Positions 5,432 to 12,367 of a stretch of 12,417 nucleotides of DNA are shown here, piece by piece. Numbering within the stretch: the first letter of the stretch is position 1; every line of letters begins with the position of its first letter. This stretch comes from Candidatus Woesearchaeota archaeon (lineage in GTDB: Archaea > Nanobdellota > Nanobdellia > Woesearchaeales > GW2011-AR4). The notes below the pieces were generated by a model that saw nothing but the letters and a program-made list of their open reading frames with translations, had not been told where the DNA came from and ran no database searches. Made by a program: the position numbers and the translations under genes. The stretch lies in assembly GCA_016185955.1 (NCBI GenBank), contig JACPMQ010000066.1, positions 1 through 12,417 on the forward strand. Direction: 5' to 3'.

Positions 5432-6280
5432 ATGATAGGAAAATTTTTCTCATTGAATGGCAAGTTGTTGCCTCTAAAAAAAGCCGTTATTTCAATTGAC
5501 AATATAGAATTTTCATATGGCTTTGGAGTCTATGAAAACTTAAAAGTAAGAAACAGATTTATTTATTTTCCAGAAATGCATTGTGAAAGAATGCTATATT
5601 CTGCAAAAATAATAGGGCTTAAGACTTCTTTGAGTGCTGAGCAAATCCATAACAATATAAAAAATTTTGTCAATAGCGTTAAGGAAGACTCATTTAACAT
5701 AAAGATGATGCTTATCGGAAAAAAAGAAAGGCAAACAGAAAGCAGCGATTTGTATATTTTTGCTAATGCTCCTTTATATTTGCCTAAAAAGGCTTATTCA
5801 AAGGGAGTTAAAGTGATAACTTACCATGGAGAAAGGCAATTGCAACAGGCAAAAACGCTAAACATGCTTATGAGCTATCTTGCTTACAGCAAAGCTCGCG
5901 CAGAAAATGCCCATGACGCGCTTTTGGTTGACAAGGAAGGAAACATAAGGGAAGGGACAAGAACAAACTTTTTCTTTACAGACGGAAAAAACATATATAC
6001 AACAGCAGAAAATAAAGTGCTGAACGGAGTGACAAGAATAACTTTAATAGACGCTTTAAGCAAAAATGGAATTCAAGTAATGGAAAAAAATATTTCCTTA
6101 AAGGAAATTGATAACTATAAAGGTTTTTTTCTTACAAGCACTTCTGCAAAGGTTCTTCCAATATCAAAAATAGACAGCAAAGAAATAGCTATTCCGGAAA
6201 TTGTAAGAAACATTGCAAGGGTATATGATGAGTATTTGGATGGTTATAGGAATAAAAGCGAATTTTCCTCTGCTCTATGA
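5432..6280 (+). CDS. Class IV aminotransferase (branched-chain type)
   Basis: PLP-dependent fold-type IV aminotransferase, 282 aa. The N-terminal NGK...SYGFGVYE block (9-35) matches the family's NGK...GdGvFE block. The likely Schiff-base lysine is Lys141 (QAKTLNMLMSYLA), the cofactor-phosphate Glu is in EGTRTN (174-179), and NGVTR (198-202) is the phosphate-binding loop. Likely a branched-chain aminotransferase (IlvE); a D-amino-acid aminotransferase or aminodeoxychorismate lyase cannot be excluded, so no symbol is given. ATG 5432 was chosen because the earlier ATG at 5399 straddles the end of element B1. The only TATA-like sequence (GCATTTAAAAT, 5423-5433) overlaps this ATG; it would better suit a TTG at 5453, which would remove the first beta strand. 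The last ~7 codons lie in palindrome C5. Confidence 0.88.
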   Translation: MIGKFFSLNGKLLPLKKAVISIDNIEFSYGFGVYENLKVRNRFIYFPEMHCERMLYSAKIIGLKTSLSAEQIHNNIKNFVNSVKEDSFNIKMMLIGKKERQTESSDLYIFANAPLYLPKKAYSKGVKVITYHGERQLQQAKTLNMLMSYLAYSKARAENAHDALLVDKEGNIREGTRTNFFFTDGKNIYTTAENKVLNGVTRITLIDALSKNGIQVMEKNISLKEIDNYKGFFLTSTSAKVLPISKIDSKEIAIPEIVRNIARVYDEYLDGYRNKSEFSSAL

Positions 6281-6296
6281 GCGGTGGAAAAATTCG
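6259..6296 (+). repeat. Imperfect palindrome C5 covering the aminotransferase stop
   Basis: CGAATTTT...AAAAATTCG outer arms and GCTC/GAGC inner arms around TAT, followed by TAATGAGC, a variant of the CAATGAC tail. The stop codon (6278-6280) is in the hairpin, so the protein's C-terminal tail is encoded by repeat DNA. Confidence 0.6.
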
Positions 6297-6321
6297 TAAT
6301 GAGCGCTAATGACTATTATTG

Positions 6322-6354
6322 ACGGACAAAGATAATTAGCCAATTGTTGTCCGT
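6322..6354. repeat. Inverted repeat between aminotransferase and HD genes
   Basis: ACGGACAA (6322-6329) and TTGTCCGT (6347-6354) around a 17-nt loop. No T-run follows, so a terminator role is uncertain. Confidence 0.55.
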
Positions 6355-6382
6355 TCATAAGCATAAACCGCCTTTCAGAATA

Positions 6383-6394
6383 CTTTATAAATAT
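6383..6394 (+). promoter_or_regulatory. TATA box of the HD gene
   Basis: CTTTATAAATAT centred about 27 nt upstream of the ATG at 6415, predicting a leaderless transcript. One of the clearest promoters in the window. Confidence 0.75.
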
Positions 6395-6414
6395 CACATT
6401 ATTATTATAACATA

Positions 6415-6999
6415 ATGAAAACTAAGAATGAACATACAACTAGATTATTACCACAAGAAATTCATCCAATAACTGAACTATTTTTTGAATATGCTCAGTT
6501 AAAAAACTTATATCGTCAAGGATGGTTAGAAAGAGGCGTTTCAGAAAAAGATTGTGAGACAGTTGCAGAACATTCTTTTGGGGTTGCTTTACTTAGTTAT
6601 ATAATTGCAGAAGAATATAGGCCGGATTTAGATTCATCAAGGGTTATGAGATTAGGCTTATTTCATGATGTAAGTGAAATTTATGCTGGAGATATTACTC
6701 CCAAAGATGGTGTAAGTTTAGAAGACAAATCTCAAAGAGAATATGAGGCAGTTAAGAGGGTTTTTTCAAGATTACCTAATCCTCACAAATATGTTAATAT
6801 TTGGTTAGAATTTGAAAAACACGCATCCCCAGAAGCAAAGTTTGTAAGTCAGATTGATAGGTTAGAAATGGTTTTACAAGCGAATCTATACGAGCGAATG
6901 AATTATGCAGGGCTAGATGAGTTTTTTTCTTATATCCAAGGCAGAACTAATTGTCCTGAGCTAAAACCAATTCTAGATGATATTCTGAAGTCTCGATAA
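6415..6999 (+). CDS. HD-domain phosphohydrolase (YfbR/HDDC2-like)
   Basis: 194 aa. Metal-dependent HD hydrolase resembling the HDDC2/YfbR group, which dephosphorylates deoxynucleoside 5'-monophosphates. The order is typical: LKNLYRQGWLERGV (29-42), AEHSFGVALLSY (51-62) with His53, LFHDVSEIYAGDITP (82-96) with the His84-Asp85 pair and Glu88, and QIDRLEMVLQA (147-157) with Asp148. The substrate is not proven by sequence. Codon choice differs from the neighbours: leucine is mostly TTA, with CTA next, whereas pcm mixes TTG, CTT, CTG and TTA. Together with its own promoter this may indicate separate acquisition. It converges on the purine operon. Confidence 0.9.
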   Translation: MKTKNEHTTRLLPQEIHPITELFFEYAQLKNLYRQGWLERGVSEKDCETVAEHSFGVALLSYIIAEEYRPDLDSSRVMRLGLFHDVSEIYAGDITPKDGVSLEDKSQREYEAVKRVFSRLPNPHKYVNIWLEFEKHASPEAKFVSQIDRLEMVLQANLYERMNYAGLDEFFSYIQGRTNCPELKPILDDILKSR

Positions 7000-7097
7000 T
7001 GACGGCTCTCAAAATTTACTCTTCACCAATTTTTGCTTCGAGCATCGCAACAACCCTCAACAACCCTGTTCCATATTTGCAGAATTTCCAAATGTAA

Positions 7098-7110
7098 AGG
7101 CTTTTAGCCT
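7098..7110 (-). terminator. Small hairpin at the guaA stop codon
   Basis: AGGCT-TTT-AGCCT; on the minus strand it is followed by TTTACATTTGG. It overlaps the first base of the guaA stop complement and lies between convergent genes. Weak evidence for termination. Confidence 0.35.
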
Positions 7111-8645
7111 CACTCATACTCAATAGTCGCTGGAGGCTTCTGGCTTATATCATAAACCACTCTGTTGACGCCTTTAACCTCATTTATAATTCTTGATGAA
7201 ACTTTTTCAAGAAAGCCATAAGGAAGCTTTGCCCAGTCTGCTGTCATTGCATCAAAACTTGTAACTGCCCTTAAGCTTATTACATACTCATATGTTCTTG
7301 CATCTCCCTTTACTCCCACTGTTTTTATTGGGAATAAAGCTGCAAATGCCTGCCATACCTTGTCATAGTGCTTTGCTTTCTTGAGCTCTTCAATAAAAAT
7401 ATAATCAGCGTTCCTTAAAATTTCAAGCCTTTCATTTGTAATTTCCCCTAAAATCCTTATTGCAAATCCAGGCCCTGGAAATGGATGCCTATACACTATT
7501 TCTTTTGGAAGGCTTAATTCTTTCCCAAGCTTTCTAACCTCGTCCTTATAAAGCTCCTTTAATGGCTCAATTACCTTCAGCTTCATTTTTTCAGGCAGTG
7601 TCACATTATGGTGGCTTTTTATCTTGGATGCTTCCTTTGTTGGCTGAGCAGACTCAATCCTGTCAGGATAAATTGTTCCCTGCCCTAAAAACTTTATGCC
7701 ATAGTATTTTTTTTCAAGCTCCTCTACTTTTTTTTCAAAAACCTCAATAAATGTATGGCCTATAATCCTTCTTTTTTCTTCAGGCTCTGCAATTCCCCTT
7801 AGCCTTTCCAAAAATATTTTTTCTGCGTTAACTAAATACAGATTTTCAAAGTCCATGCTCTTAAAGCTGTCCATAACTGCCTCTGCCTCATTTTTTCTCA
7901 AAAGCCCGTGATCGATAAAGACGCAATGCATTTTTTTGCCAATAGCCTTGTGAATTAAAGCAGCAGCAACAGTGCTGTCAACTCCTCCAGAGGTTCCCAT
8001 TATAACAGAATCATTTTTAACAATTTCTTTAATTTCCCTTATAAGCTTTGGCGCAAGACTAATGCTCCAGTCCTTTTTAGCATTGCATATTCTAAAAACA
8101 AAATTTTTAAGTATATCAACGCCTTTAGGGGTATGCGCAACCTCTGGATGAAATTGCACGCCATAAATTTTTTTATCATTATTTTCAACAGCCGCTATCG
8201 GGCATGTATCCGTCTTTGCTAAAATTTCAAAATTTTTTGGAAGGTATGTAACTAAGTCGCCATGAGACATCCATACCTCCTCCTCTCTCTTTAATCCATA
8301 AAGAAGATTTCCATTTTTTCTGATTCTGATGCGCTTTTTGCCGTATTCCTTCAGTTTTCCAGGGATGACTTTGCCGTAATATTTTCCAATTAGCTGCAAG
8401 CCATAGCATATCCCTAAAACAGGTATGTTAAGCTCTAGAATTTTCTTATCAACCAAGGGAGAATTTTTTTCATAAACTGAAGAAGGTCCTCCCGACAAAA
8501 TAATCCCTTTGGGCTTTAATTTTTTGATTTCATTCGCGCTTATACCATAGGGCTTTATTTCCGTAAATATGCCAAGCTCACGAATTCTTCTTGCAATAAG
8601 ATGTGCTACTTGTGAGCCAAAATTAATGACTATTATTTGCGCCAT
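7110..8645 (-). CDS. guaA: GMP synthase (glutamine-hydrolysing), single chain
   Basis: Converts XMP to GMP using ATP and glutamine in the cytosol; 511 aa, full length. The class I glutamine amidotransferase domain (1-185) has Cys80 in LGICYG and His166/Glu168 in FHPEVA. The ATP-pyrophosphatase domain has SGGVDS (219-224). The C-terminal dimerisation and XMP-binding domain contains HPFPGPGFAIRILGEI and ends KPPATIEYE, as in typical GuaA. Many archaea encode the two activities as separate proteins, so the fused bacterial-style form is notable. It starts one base after the divergent purP paralogue ends and is the last gene of the purine operon. No IMP dehydrogenase is in the window. Confidence 0.98.
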   Translation of the reverse strand: MAQIIVINFGSQVAHLIARRIRELGIFTEIKPYGISANEIKKLKPKGIILSGGPSSVYEKNSPLVDKKILELNIPVLGICYGLQLIGKYYGKVIPGKLKEYGKKRIRIRKNGNLLYGLKREEEVWMSHGDLVTYLPKNFEILAKTDTCPIAAVENNDKKIYGVQFHPEVAHTPKGVDILKNFVFRICNAKKDWSISLAPKLIREIKEIVKNDSVIMGTSGGVDSTVAAALIHKAIGKKMHCVFIDHGLLRKNEAEAVMDSFKSMDFENLYLVNAEKIFLERLRGIAEPEEKRRIIGHTFIEVFEKKVEELEKKYYGIKFLGQGTIYPDRIESAQPTKEASKIKSHHNVTLPEKMKLKVIEPLKELYKDEVRKLGKELSLPKEIVYRHPFPGPGFAIRILGEITNERLEILRNADYIFIEELKKAKHYDKVWQAFAALFPIKTVGVKGDARTYEYVISLRAVTSFDAMTADWAKLPYGFLEKVSSRIINEVKGVNRVVYDISQKPPATIEYE

Positions 8646-8646
8646 T

Positions 8647-9780
8647 TCATGTGCATATTAAGTCGAGCTTTTCTTCATCAGAAGCTTTTTTGATTTCCAT
8701 AGCAATTCTTTCGCCGTATGAAATTGTGTTGTGGTAGAGGTAAGCTGAATAAGGAGTGAACATTGTGCCCGGGCTCCCTGGAATTCTCATAGACACATCA
8801 AAAATCACAATGTCTTCTTTATTTTCTTCAGCAACTATTGCACCTTGCAGTGCAAACGGGCCTATAATTCCTGGTTTGTGCAGTTTTTTTGCTGCTGCAA
8901 CAAATTTTTCACCAATGTCAAAAACTTTTTCGAGCAGGGATTCCTTTACTGTAACTGCAATATGCCCCGTCTCTATAATCTTGGGCTTGACATATTTTAG
9001 AATATCAAGCTGATCGGTTGCGGGCATCCTTATTAATCCATCTAAATTAGTCTGCCTTCTTGTGTCAGTGCCAATTAACTCCAATTCATCGCTTAACAGG
9101 CTATAAAAATAATTAAAGTTTACTTGCGCTCCAAGCACATATTCCTCAATCACAGCTTTCTTCAAGCCTTCTTGAGTTATAGATTTTTTTTTCAGCAGCT
9201 CTTCTGATTTACGCTTGTAGCTTTCATAGCTGTTTGCAAAGAAAAATGCCCTTTCATAGCTTCTTTTGGCTTCTGAAACCTTTACAATAACTGCTGTATT
9301 AATGTCCTTGGCATTTTTAAAAATTTTTGGAATCCTTATTCCCGCTTTCTGCAAAACGTAATACTGATTTTTTTTTGTGTCTCTTTCTTCCAGCTTTAGC
9401 ATGTCCCTTGTGCCAAATATAGGCACTAAAAACCTGTTCTCAATCTCATTAAAGTTGCAGTAAACCCAGAAATACCTGTTATGCACAAAAATTGAATTTA
9501 ACTGCCTCAATTGCAGCTGCACTTCCTTTTTTGTAATATCATTAAACTTGTCAACCAGAATAACCTCATCCACTATGCCCTTGCTTTCATTTGTTTTGTA
9601 ATATTTTTCATAAGTTTTTTCCCTTCCTTTCTGGCAGACAACAACTGTCTTAAAGCCATATAATTTAGCGCCTCTGCATACATCCAAAGCAGAATGGCCC
9701 CCAAGAGAGGCAATAGCTAAGTTTCTGCTGTCATAACCTTCAAGTATCTTTTTTATGTTTTGTTGAGTTATCATTTGCAT
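8647..9780 (-). CDS. Divergent PurP paralogue
   Basis: 377 aa, alignable end to end with PurP (DUF1246 + DUF1297 ATP-grasp): GGHSALDVCRGAK (27-39), the lid and central ATP-grasp region, GPFALQ (307-312) and FDVSMRIPGSPG (327-338). Important motifs differ from the upstream copy: the glycine-rich GAQGGKGYF becomes SEAKRSYERAFF (169-180), DKRYESN becomes DTRRQTN (239-245), and SARIVAGTN becomes SMRIPGSPGT. Two-copy PurP archaea are known and the divergent type is less understood. It may be a second subunit, a regulator, or act on another substrate. The start could be Met1 or Met3. The 8-bp gap from the upstream copy and 1-bp gap to guaA indicate one operon. Confidence 0.9.
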   Translation of the reverse strand: MQMITQQNIKKILEGYDSRNLAIASLGGHSALDVCRGAKLYGFKTVVVCQKGREKTYEKYYKTNESKGIVDEVILVDKFNDITKKEVQLQLRQLNSIFVHNRYFWVYCNFNEIENRFLVPIFGTRDMLKLEERDTKKNQYYVLQKAGIRIPKIFKNAKDINTAVIVKVSEAKRSYERAFFFANSYESYKRKSEELLKKKSITQEGLKKAVIEEYVLGAQVNFNYFYSLLSDELELIGTDTRRQTNLDGLIRMPATDQLDILKYVKPKIIETGHIAVTVKESLLEKVFDIGEKFVAAAKKLHKPGIIGPFALQGAIVAEENKEDIVIFDVSMRIPGSPGTMFTPYSAYLYHNTISYGERIAMEIKKASDEEKLDLICT

Positions 9781-9788
9781 CTCTAGCT

Positions 9789-10814
9789 TTAACTTAACAC
9801 CTTACTCAATTGGTTTTTATTAATTGCAATTTTAATTTCCCTTGCAATCCTTCTTCCACTGCTCATTGGCTCATTATATTTTAGCCATGTATATGGGCTT
9901 CCCTCGATGTAAGGGTTTGTGCCTGCAACAATCCTTGCGGATATTTCAAAAACATAAATTTCTTCTTCCGGAGTTAGAATTGTTTCAAGGCAGAAAGGGC
10001 CAAATAAGCCTCGAGGCACAATTTTTTTTGACTGGTTTACAACTGCTTCTCCCATTTCAATTAATCTTGGAAGATAAGATTCCCTGACTACGATGGGCAT
10101 ATTTCCAACAATGACATAGCTAGGATCCACTTTCTCCAGAGCAAGCTGGTCTCTTGCAGAAATTCTGCCTAAGCTGTCAACATTGCTCTCATATCTCTTG
10201 TCAAATCCCATTATTTCAAGCTCATTTGTTAATGAAGAATAAAAATAATGTATAAACAAAGGAACTCCGAGAATATATTCCTGTATAACATATTTTTTTG
10301 TTTTGTGCGGCTTTATTTTTTCCCTGAAGTCTTTTTCATGCTTCGCAATGAAGTAGCCCTTTCCTCCTTGCGCTCCATGAAATTTGACAATAACGGGCCT
10401 GTCTATTTTTTTAGGCTCGTCAAATATTAAAGGCACTTTTAATCCGGCATTGCCTAGCCACATTCTTTCAAGGTTTCTGTCAGATTCCCACTTTAAAATT
10501 TTCTTATTGCCATAATAAGGCACTTTAAGCGTTTCAATTTTTTCATAGCCGATATACGTTATAAAAGAAGCGTGCGGTATTAAAATTGCATTTTCCTTTA
10601 GAAGTTCATTTTGCAGTTTAAAGATATCCTTATATTCATCTACTATAATTATTTTGTCAGCAACTTTAAAGCTTTTATAGGGCTTCTCCATCCCTTTCTT
10701 GCATATCGCTATTGTGGAAAAGCCTTCGTCATGCGCTCCTTTCAATATTTGCAATGCAGAATGAGAGCCTATTGTTGCAATTTTATACTTCTTATGATTT
10801 TTAAGTAGTGCCAT
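9789..10814 (-). CDS. purP: FAICAR synthetase (formate-AICAR ligase)
   Basis: Archaeal ATP-grasp ligase that formylates AICAR with free formate and ATP to give FAICAR, replacing the folate-dependent bacterial PurH step. 341 aa, slightly shorter than the usual ~360, mainly at the N-terminus. Family blocks are intact: TIGSHSALQILKGA (14-27), the glycine-rich loop GAQGGKGYF (147-155), HYFYS (189-193), FDKRYESNVD (204-213), RDQLA (221-225), GPFCLE (272-277) and FEISARIVAGTN (289-300). First gene of the operon; the ATG lies about 24 nt from a TATA box, so the message is probably leaderless. A family-A element starts 44 bp upstream of the ATG. Confidence 0.95.
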   Translation of the reverse strand: MALLKNHKKYKIATIGSHSALQILKGAHDEGFSTIAICKKGMEKPYKSFKVADKIIIVDEYKDIFKLQNELLKENAILIPHASFITYIGYEKIETLKVPYYGNKKILKWESDRNLERMWLGNAGLKVPLIFDEPKKIDRPVIVKFHGAQGGKGYFIAKHEKDFREKIKPHKTKKYVIQEYILGVPLFIHYFYSSLTNELEIMGFDKRYESNVDSLGRISARDQLALEKVDPSYVIVGNMPIVVRESYLPRLIEMGEAVVNQSKKIVPRGLFGPFCLETILTPEEEIYVFEISARIVAGTNPYIEGSPYTWLKYNEPMSSGRRIAREIKIAINKNQLSKVLS

Positions 10815-10831
10815 ATAAGAAGCATGTATTT

Positions 10832-10844
10832 GTTTTATTTAAAG
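10832..10844 (-). promoter_or_regulatory. TATA box of the purine operon
   Basis: On the minus strand GCTTTAAATAAAA, centred about 24 nt upstream of the purP ATG. The mobile element A3 begins 14 bp farther upstream. Confidence 0.65.
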
Positions 10845-10857
10845 CTTTCGGAATTTA

Positions 10858-11032
10858 GGCTCAGTAGAAATCCTTAACAAATATAAGTGGCTGCTCCTAT
10901 ATAAGGGGCGGTGGGCGGGCAGAAGAATGTTAATTGTGTTATCAAAATGGCGTGTATGTGCAAAAAATTTTTGCTGTAATAACAATCAAGATGCGCCATT
11001 TTGCCTGTAGCGCGGCTCTGGAGCAGCCACTT
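10858..11032. mobile_element. Family-A element, right end missing (copy A3)
   Basis: Matches A2 from its first base GGCTCAGTAGAAATCC through GGAGCAGCCACTT (about 90% by eye), including the GC-rich block GGGGCGGTGGGCGGGCAG. It then stops: the last ~30 bp with the right terminal repeat are replaced by TATTGTTAGCAG, a family-B-type end. The left end faces purP exactly as A2's left end faces hppA. Confidence 0.85.
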
Positions 11033-11036
11033 ATAT

Positions 11037-11070
11037 TGTTAGCAGTCACTAAAAAATGTATCTGCTAACA
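11037..11070. repeat. Back-to-back family-B terminal motifs
   Basis: TGTTAGCAG (11037-11045) and CTGCTAACA (11062-11070) form a 9-bp inverted repeat around 16 nt that include CACTAAAAAAT of the E-type hairpins. It looks like the relic end of one family-B element abutting the start of B2, at the breakpoint of A3. Confidence 0.55.
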
Positions 11071-11146
11071 TAGATTTGTCCGAGAAGCAGGGTTTTTGCG
11101 AATTCTTATTCGTGCTTGTGCGGAGCCTTATACTCCTCTCAACTTC

Positions 11147-11164
11147 GCAATGCTGCTGCATTGC
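11147..11164 (+). repeat. Core hairpin of B2
   Basis: GCAATGC-TGCT-GCATTGC. Compared with B1's GCAACAT/ATGTTGC stem, three pairs differ and all remain complementary, between well-conserved flanks. Confidence 0.75.
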
Positions 11165-11216
11165 TCAGGTCGTTTATCACAATCTTAAGAAATTTTCTTA
11201 ATTGGCAATTACAGCG

Positions 11217-11304
11217 GAGAACACAAATAATTTATTAAAATAGTTTGTGTTCTCTAGCATAGTGGCGCAATAATTATTGTTCCATTATTTAGTTGCGCCA
11301 CTAT
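11217..11304. repeat. Tandem double-hairpin module D2 in B2
   Basis: Hairpin 1: perfect 11-bp arms at 11217-11227 and 11244-11254 (GAGAACACAAA), 16-nt AT loop. Hairpin 2: perfect 12-bp arms at 11259-11270 and 11293-11304 (ATAGTGGCGCAA), 22-nt AT loop. Four nt separate them. Same plan as D1 with unrelated stem sequences; loop complementarity is only about 7 AT-rich nt here and not convincing. Confidence 0.8.
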
Positions 11305-11355
11305 ACGCACAAGCACTTACTTTCGCAAAAACCTTTTAGGGAGTGTTAGCAGATA

Positions 11356-12261
11356 CTAATGCGGCCTTGACTTAATGATGGGGTCAATATGGACGAATGC
11401 GCGATCAACTTCTTTAAAACGCTCTATTATTCTTCTTGCATTTGTTTCTATTGTGTGGGATCTGTAAACGGAAATGTTTCTGTTAACCCTTATATGGACT
11501 TCAACCTGCAGCAATATTCCTACATAATGGGCTTTTATTTTTTGTATGCTGCTTACTCCGCTTATCTTTAAAACCGCTTTGGATATTTTTTTTATAAGTT
11601 CAGGCTCGGCAGTTTCTCCAATAAGGTATTTAATGCTTTTTATGCCGATAGATATTCCTACTTTGATAATCCAAGCACCTATAAAAAATGCAACTAATGA
11701 GTCAAGGAAAAAAAGATTAAAGCTTGAGCCCAAAAATCCGATTATTGCGAATATGGATATTAAAATATCATTTCTGTGGTCAATAGCCAATGCAAAAATG
11801 GCAGGGCTTTGTGTTTTGTTCCATGAAAATTTTGTATATAAGTACATTAAAGATTTGGCAATTATCGTCCCTATAAGCAAAAAAAGCGCTAATTGGCTGA
11901 ATTTAGGAAATGAATTTGTTATAAATCTTGAAACAGAGATTCTTAAAATTTCAAATCCTAAAACTACTGTAAGGACTGCGACTATTAAGCTGCCGATTGG
12001 CTCTGAGCGGTAATGGCCAAATGGATGCTCATTATCAGCAGACTTGCCTCCAACAAGAATGCTGACAAATAGTATTATTGAAGTTACTATATCTGACAAA
12101 GAATTAAATGCATCTGACATTACGGCAAGGCTATTAGATACAAATCCTATTAAAATCTTTAGGAGGAACAGAGAAACATTTCCTAAAAAACCTAAAAAAA
12201 CTGTGCGTTTTTTTATTGAAAGATAATCTTTTTTGCTTAAAAAATTTCTTTTATTTCTCAT
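11356..12261 (-). CDS. Cation diffusion facilitator metal transporter
   Basis: Six-helix inner-membrane exporter of divalent metals, 301 aa, normal for the family. The transport site in helix 2 is NSLSD (Asn53, Asp57) preceded by Asp50, and in helix 5 DHRND (Asp161, Asp165), i.e. NxxxD/DxxxD rather than the zinc-type HxxxD pair; metal specificity cannot be assigned. The loop HPFGHYRSE (79-87) is a family hallmark. The cytoplasmic ferredoxin-like domain (about 215-301) has His245, His256 and His291 as possible regulatory metal ligands. The upstream frame offers no other ATG, GTG or TTG start. The ATG overlaps the stop of a 19-codon ORF (ATGA), suggesting coupled translation. It lies between inverted copies of family-B ends. 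Confidence 0.93.
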   Translation of the reverse strand: MRNKRNFLSKKDYLSIKKRTVFLGFLGNVSLFLLKILIGFVSNSLAVMSDAFNSLSDIVTSIILFVSILVGGKSADNEHPFGHYRSEPIGSLIVAVLTVVLGFEILRISVSRFITNSFPKFSQLALFLLIGTIIAKSLMYLYTKFSWNKTQSPAIFALAIDHRNDILISIFAIIGFLGSSFNLFFLDSLVAFFIGAWIIKVGISIGIKSIKYLIGETAEPELIKKISKAVLKISGVSSIQKIKAHYVGILLQVEVHIRVNRNISVYRSHTIETNARRIIERFKEVDRAFVHIDPIIKSRPH

Positions 12262-12317
12262 GCTACAAGAACCAAAAATATTGCGCTTCCAATTACTTTC
12301 AGCTTTGAAAGCTTCAT
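12258..12317 (-). CDS. Possible 19-aa leader or microprotein upstream of the CDF gene
   Basis: Encodes MKLSKLKVIGSAIFLVLVA, a short basic start followed by a hydrophobic stretch, like a mini signal or membrane peptide. Its TGA overlaps the transporter ATG as ATGA. The only good TATA box is about 29 nt upstream of this ORF and 85 nt upstream of the transporter, so by the leaderless pattern elsewhere in the window this ORF would be translated first. It may be a leader that couples or regulates translation of the exporter. It is too short to prove from one sequence. Confidence 0.45.
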   Translation of the reverse strand: MKLSKLKVIGSAIFLVLVA

Positions 12318-12340
12318 GGTGCTGTTTAGTATATCAGTTA

Positions 12341-12350
12341 CTATTTAAAA
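12341..12350 (-). promoter_or_regulatory. TATA box of the CDF transcription unit
   Basis: On the minus strand TTTTAAATAG, about 29 nt upstream of the 19-codon ORF and about 85 nt upstream of the transporter ATG. Family-B element B3 begins about 18 bp farther upstream. Confidence 0.6.
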
Positions 12351-12367
12351 CTTTACTATTTTAGTAA

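Larger units (their letters stand above)
11062..11352 (+). mobile_element. Family-B inverted-repeat element, copy B2
   Basis: A 291-bp element from CTGCTAAC to GTTAGCAG; four more bases on each side (GTAT/ATAC) also pair. Subterminal inverted repeats contain GGTTTTTGCGAA and GTGCTTGTGCG on the left and their complements on the right. The core 11131-11205 (CTCTCAACTTCGCAA..., TCAGGTCGTTTATCACAATC, AATTGGCAAT) matches B1 on its minus strand. B2 lacks B1's palindromes but has double hairpin D2 before its right end. The right end lies 3 bp from the metal transporter's stop codon. Confidence 0.8.
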
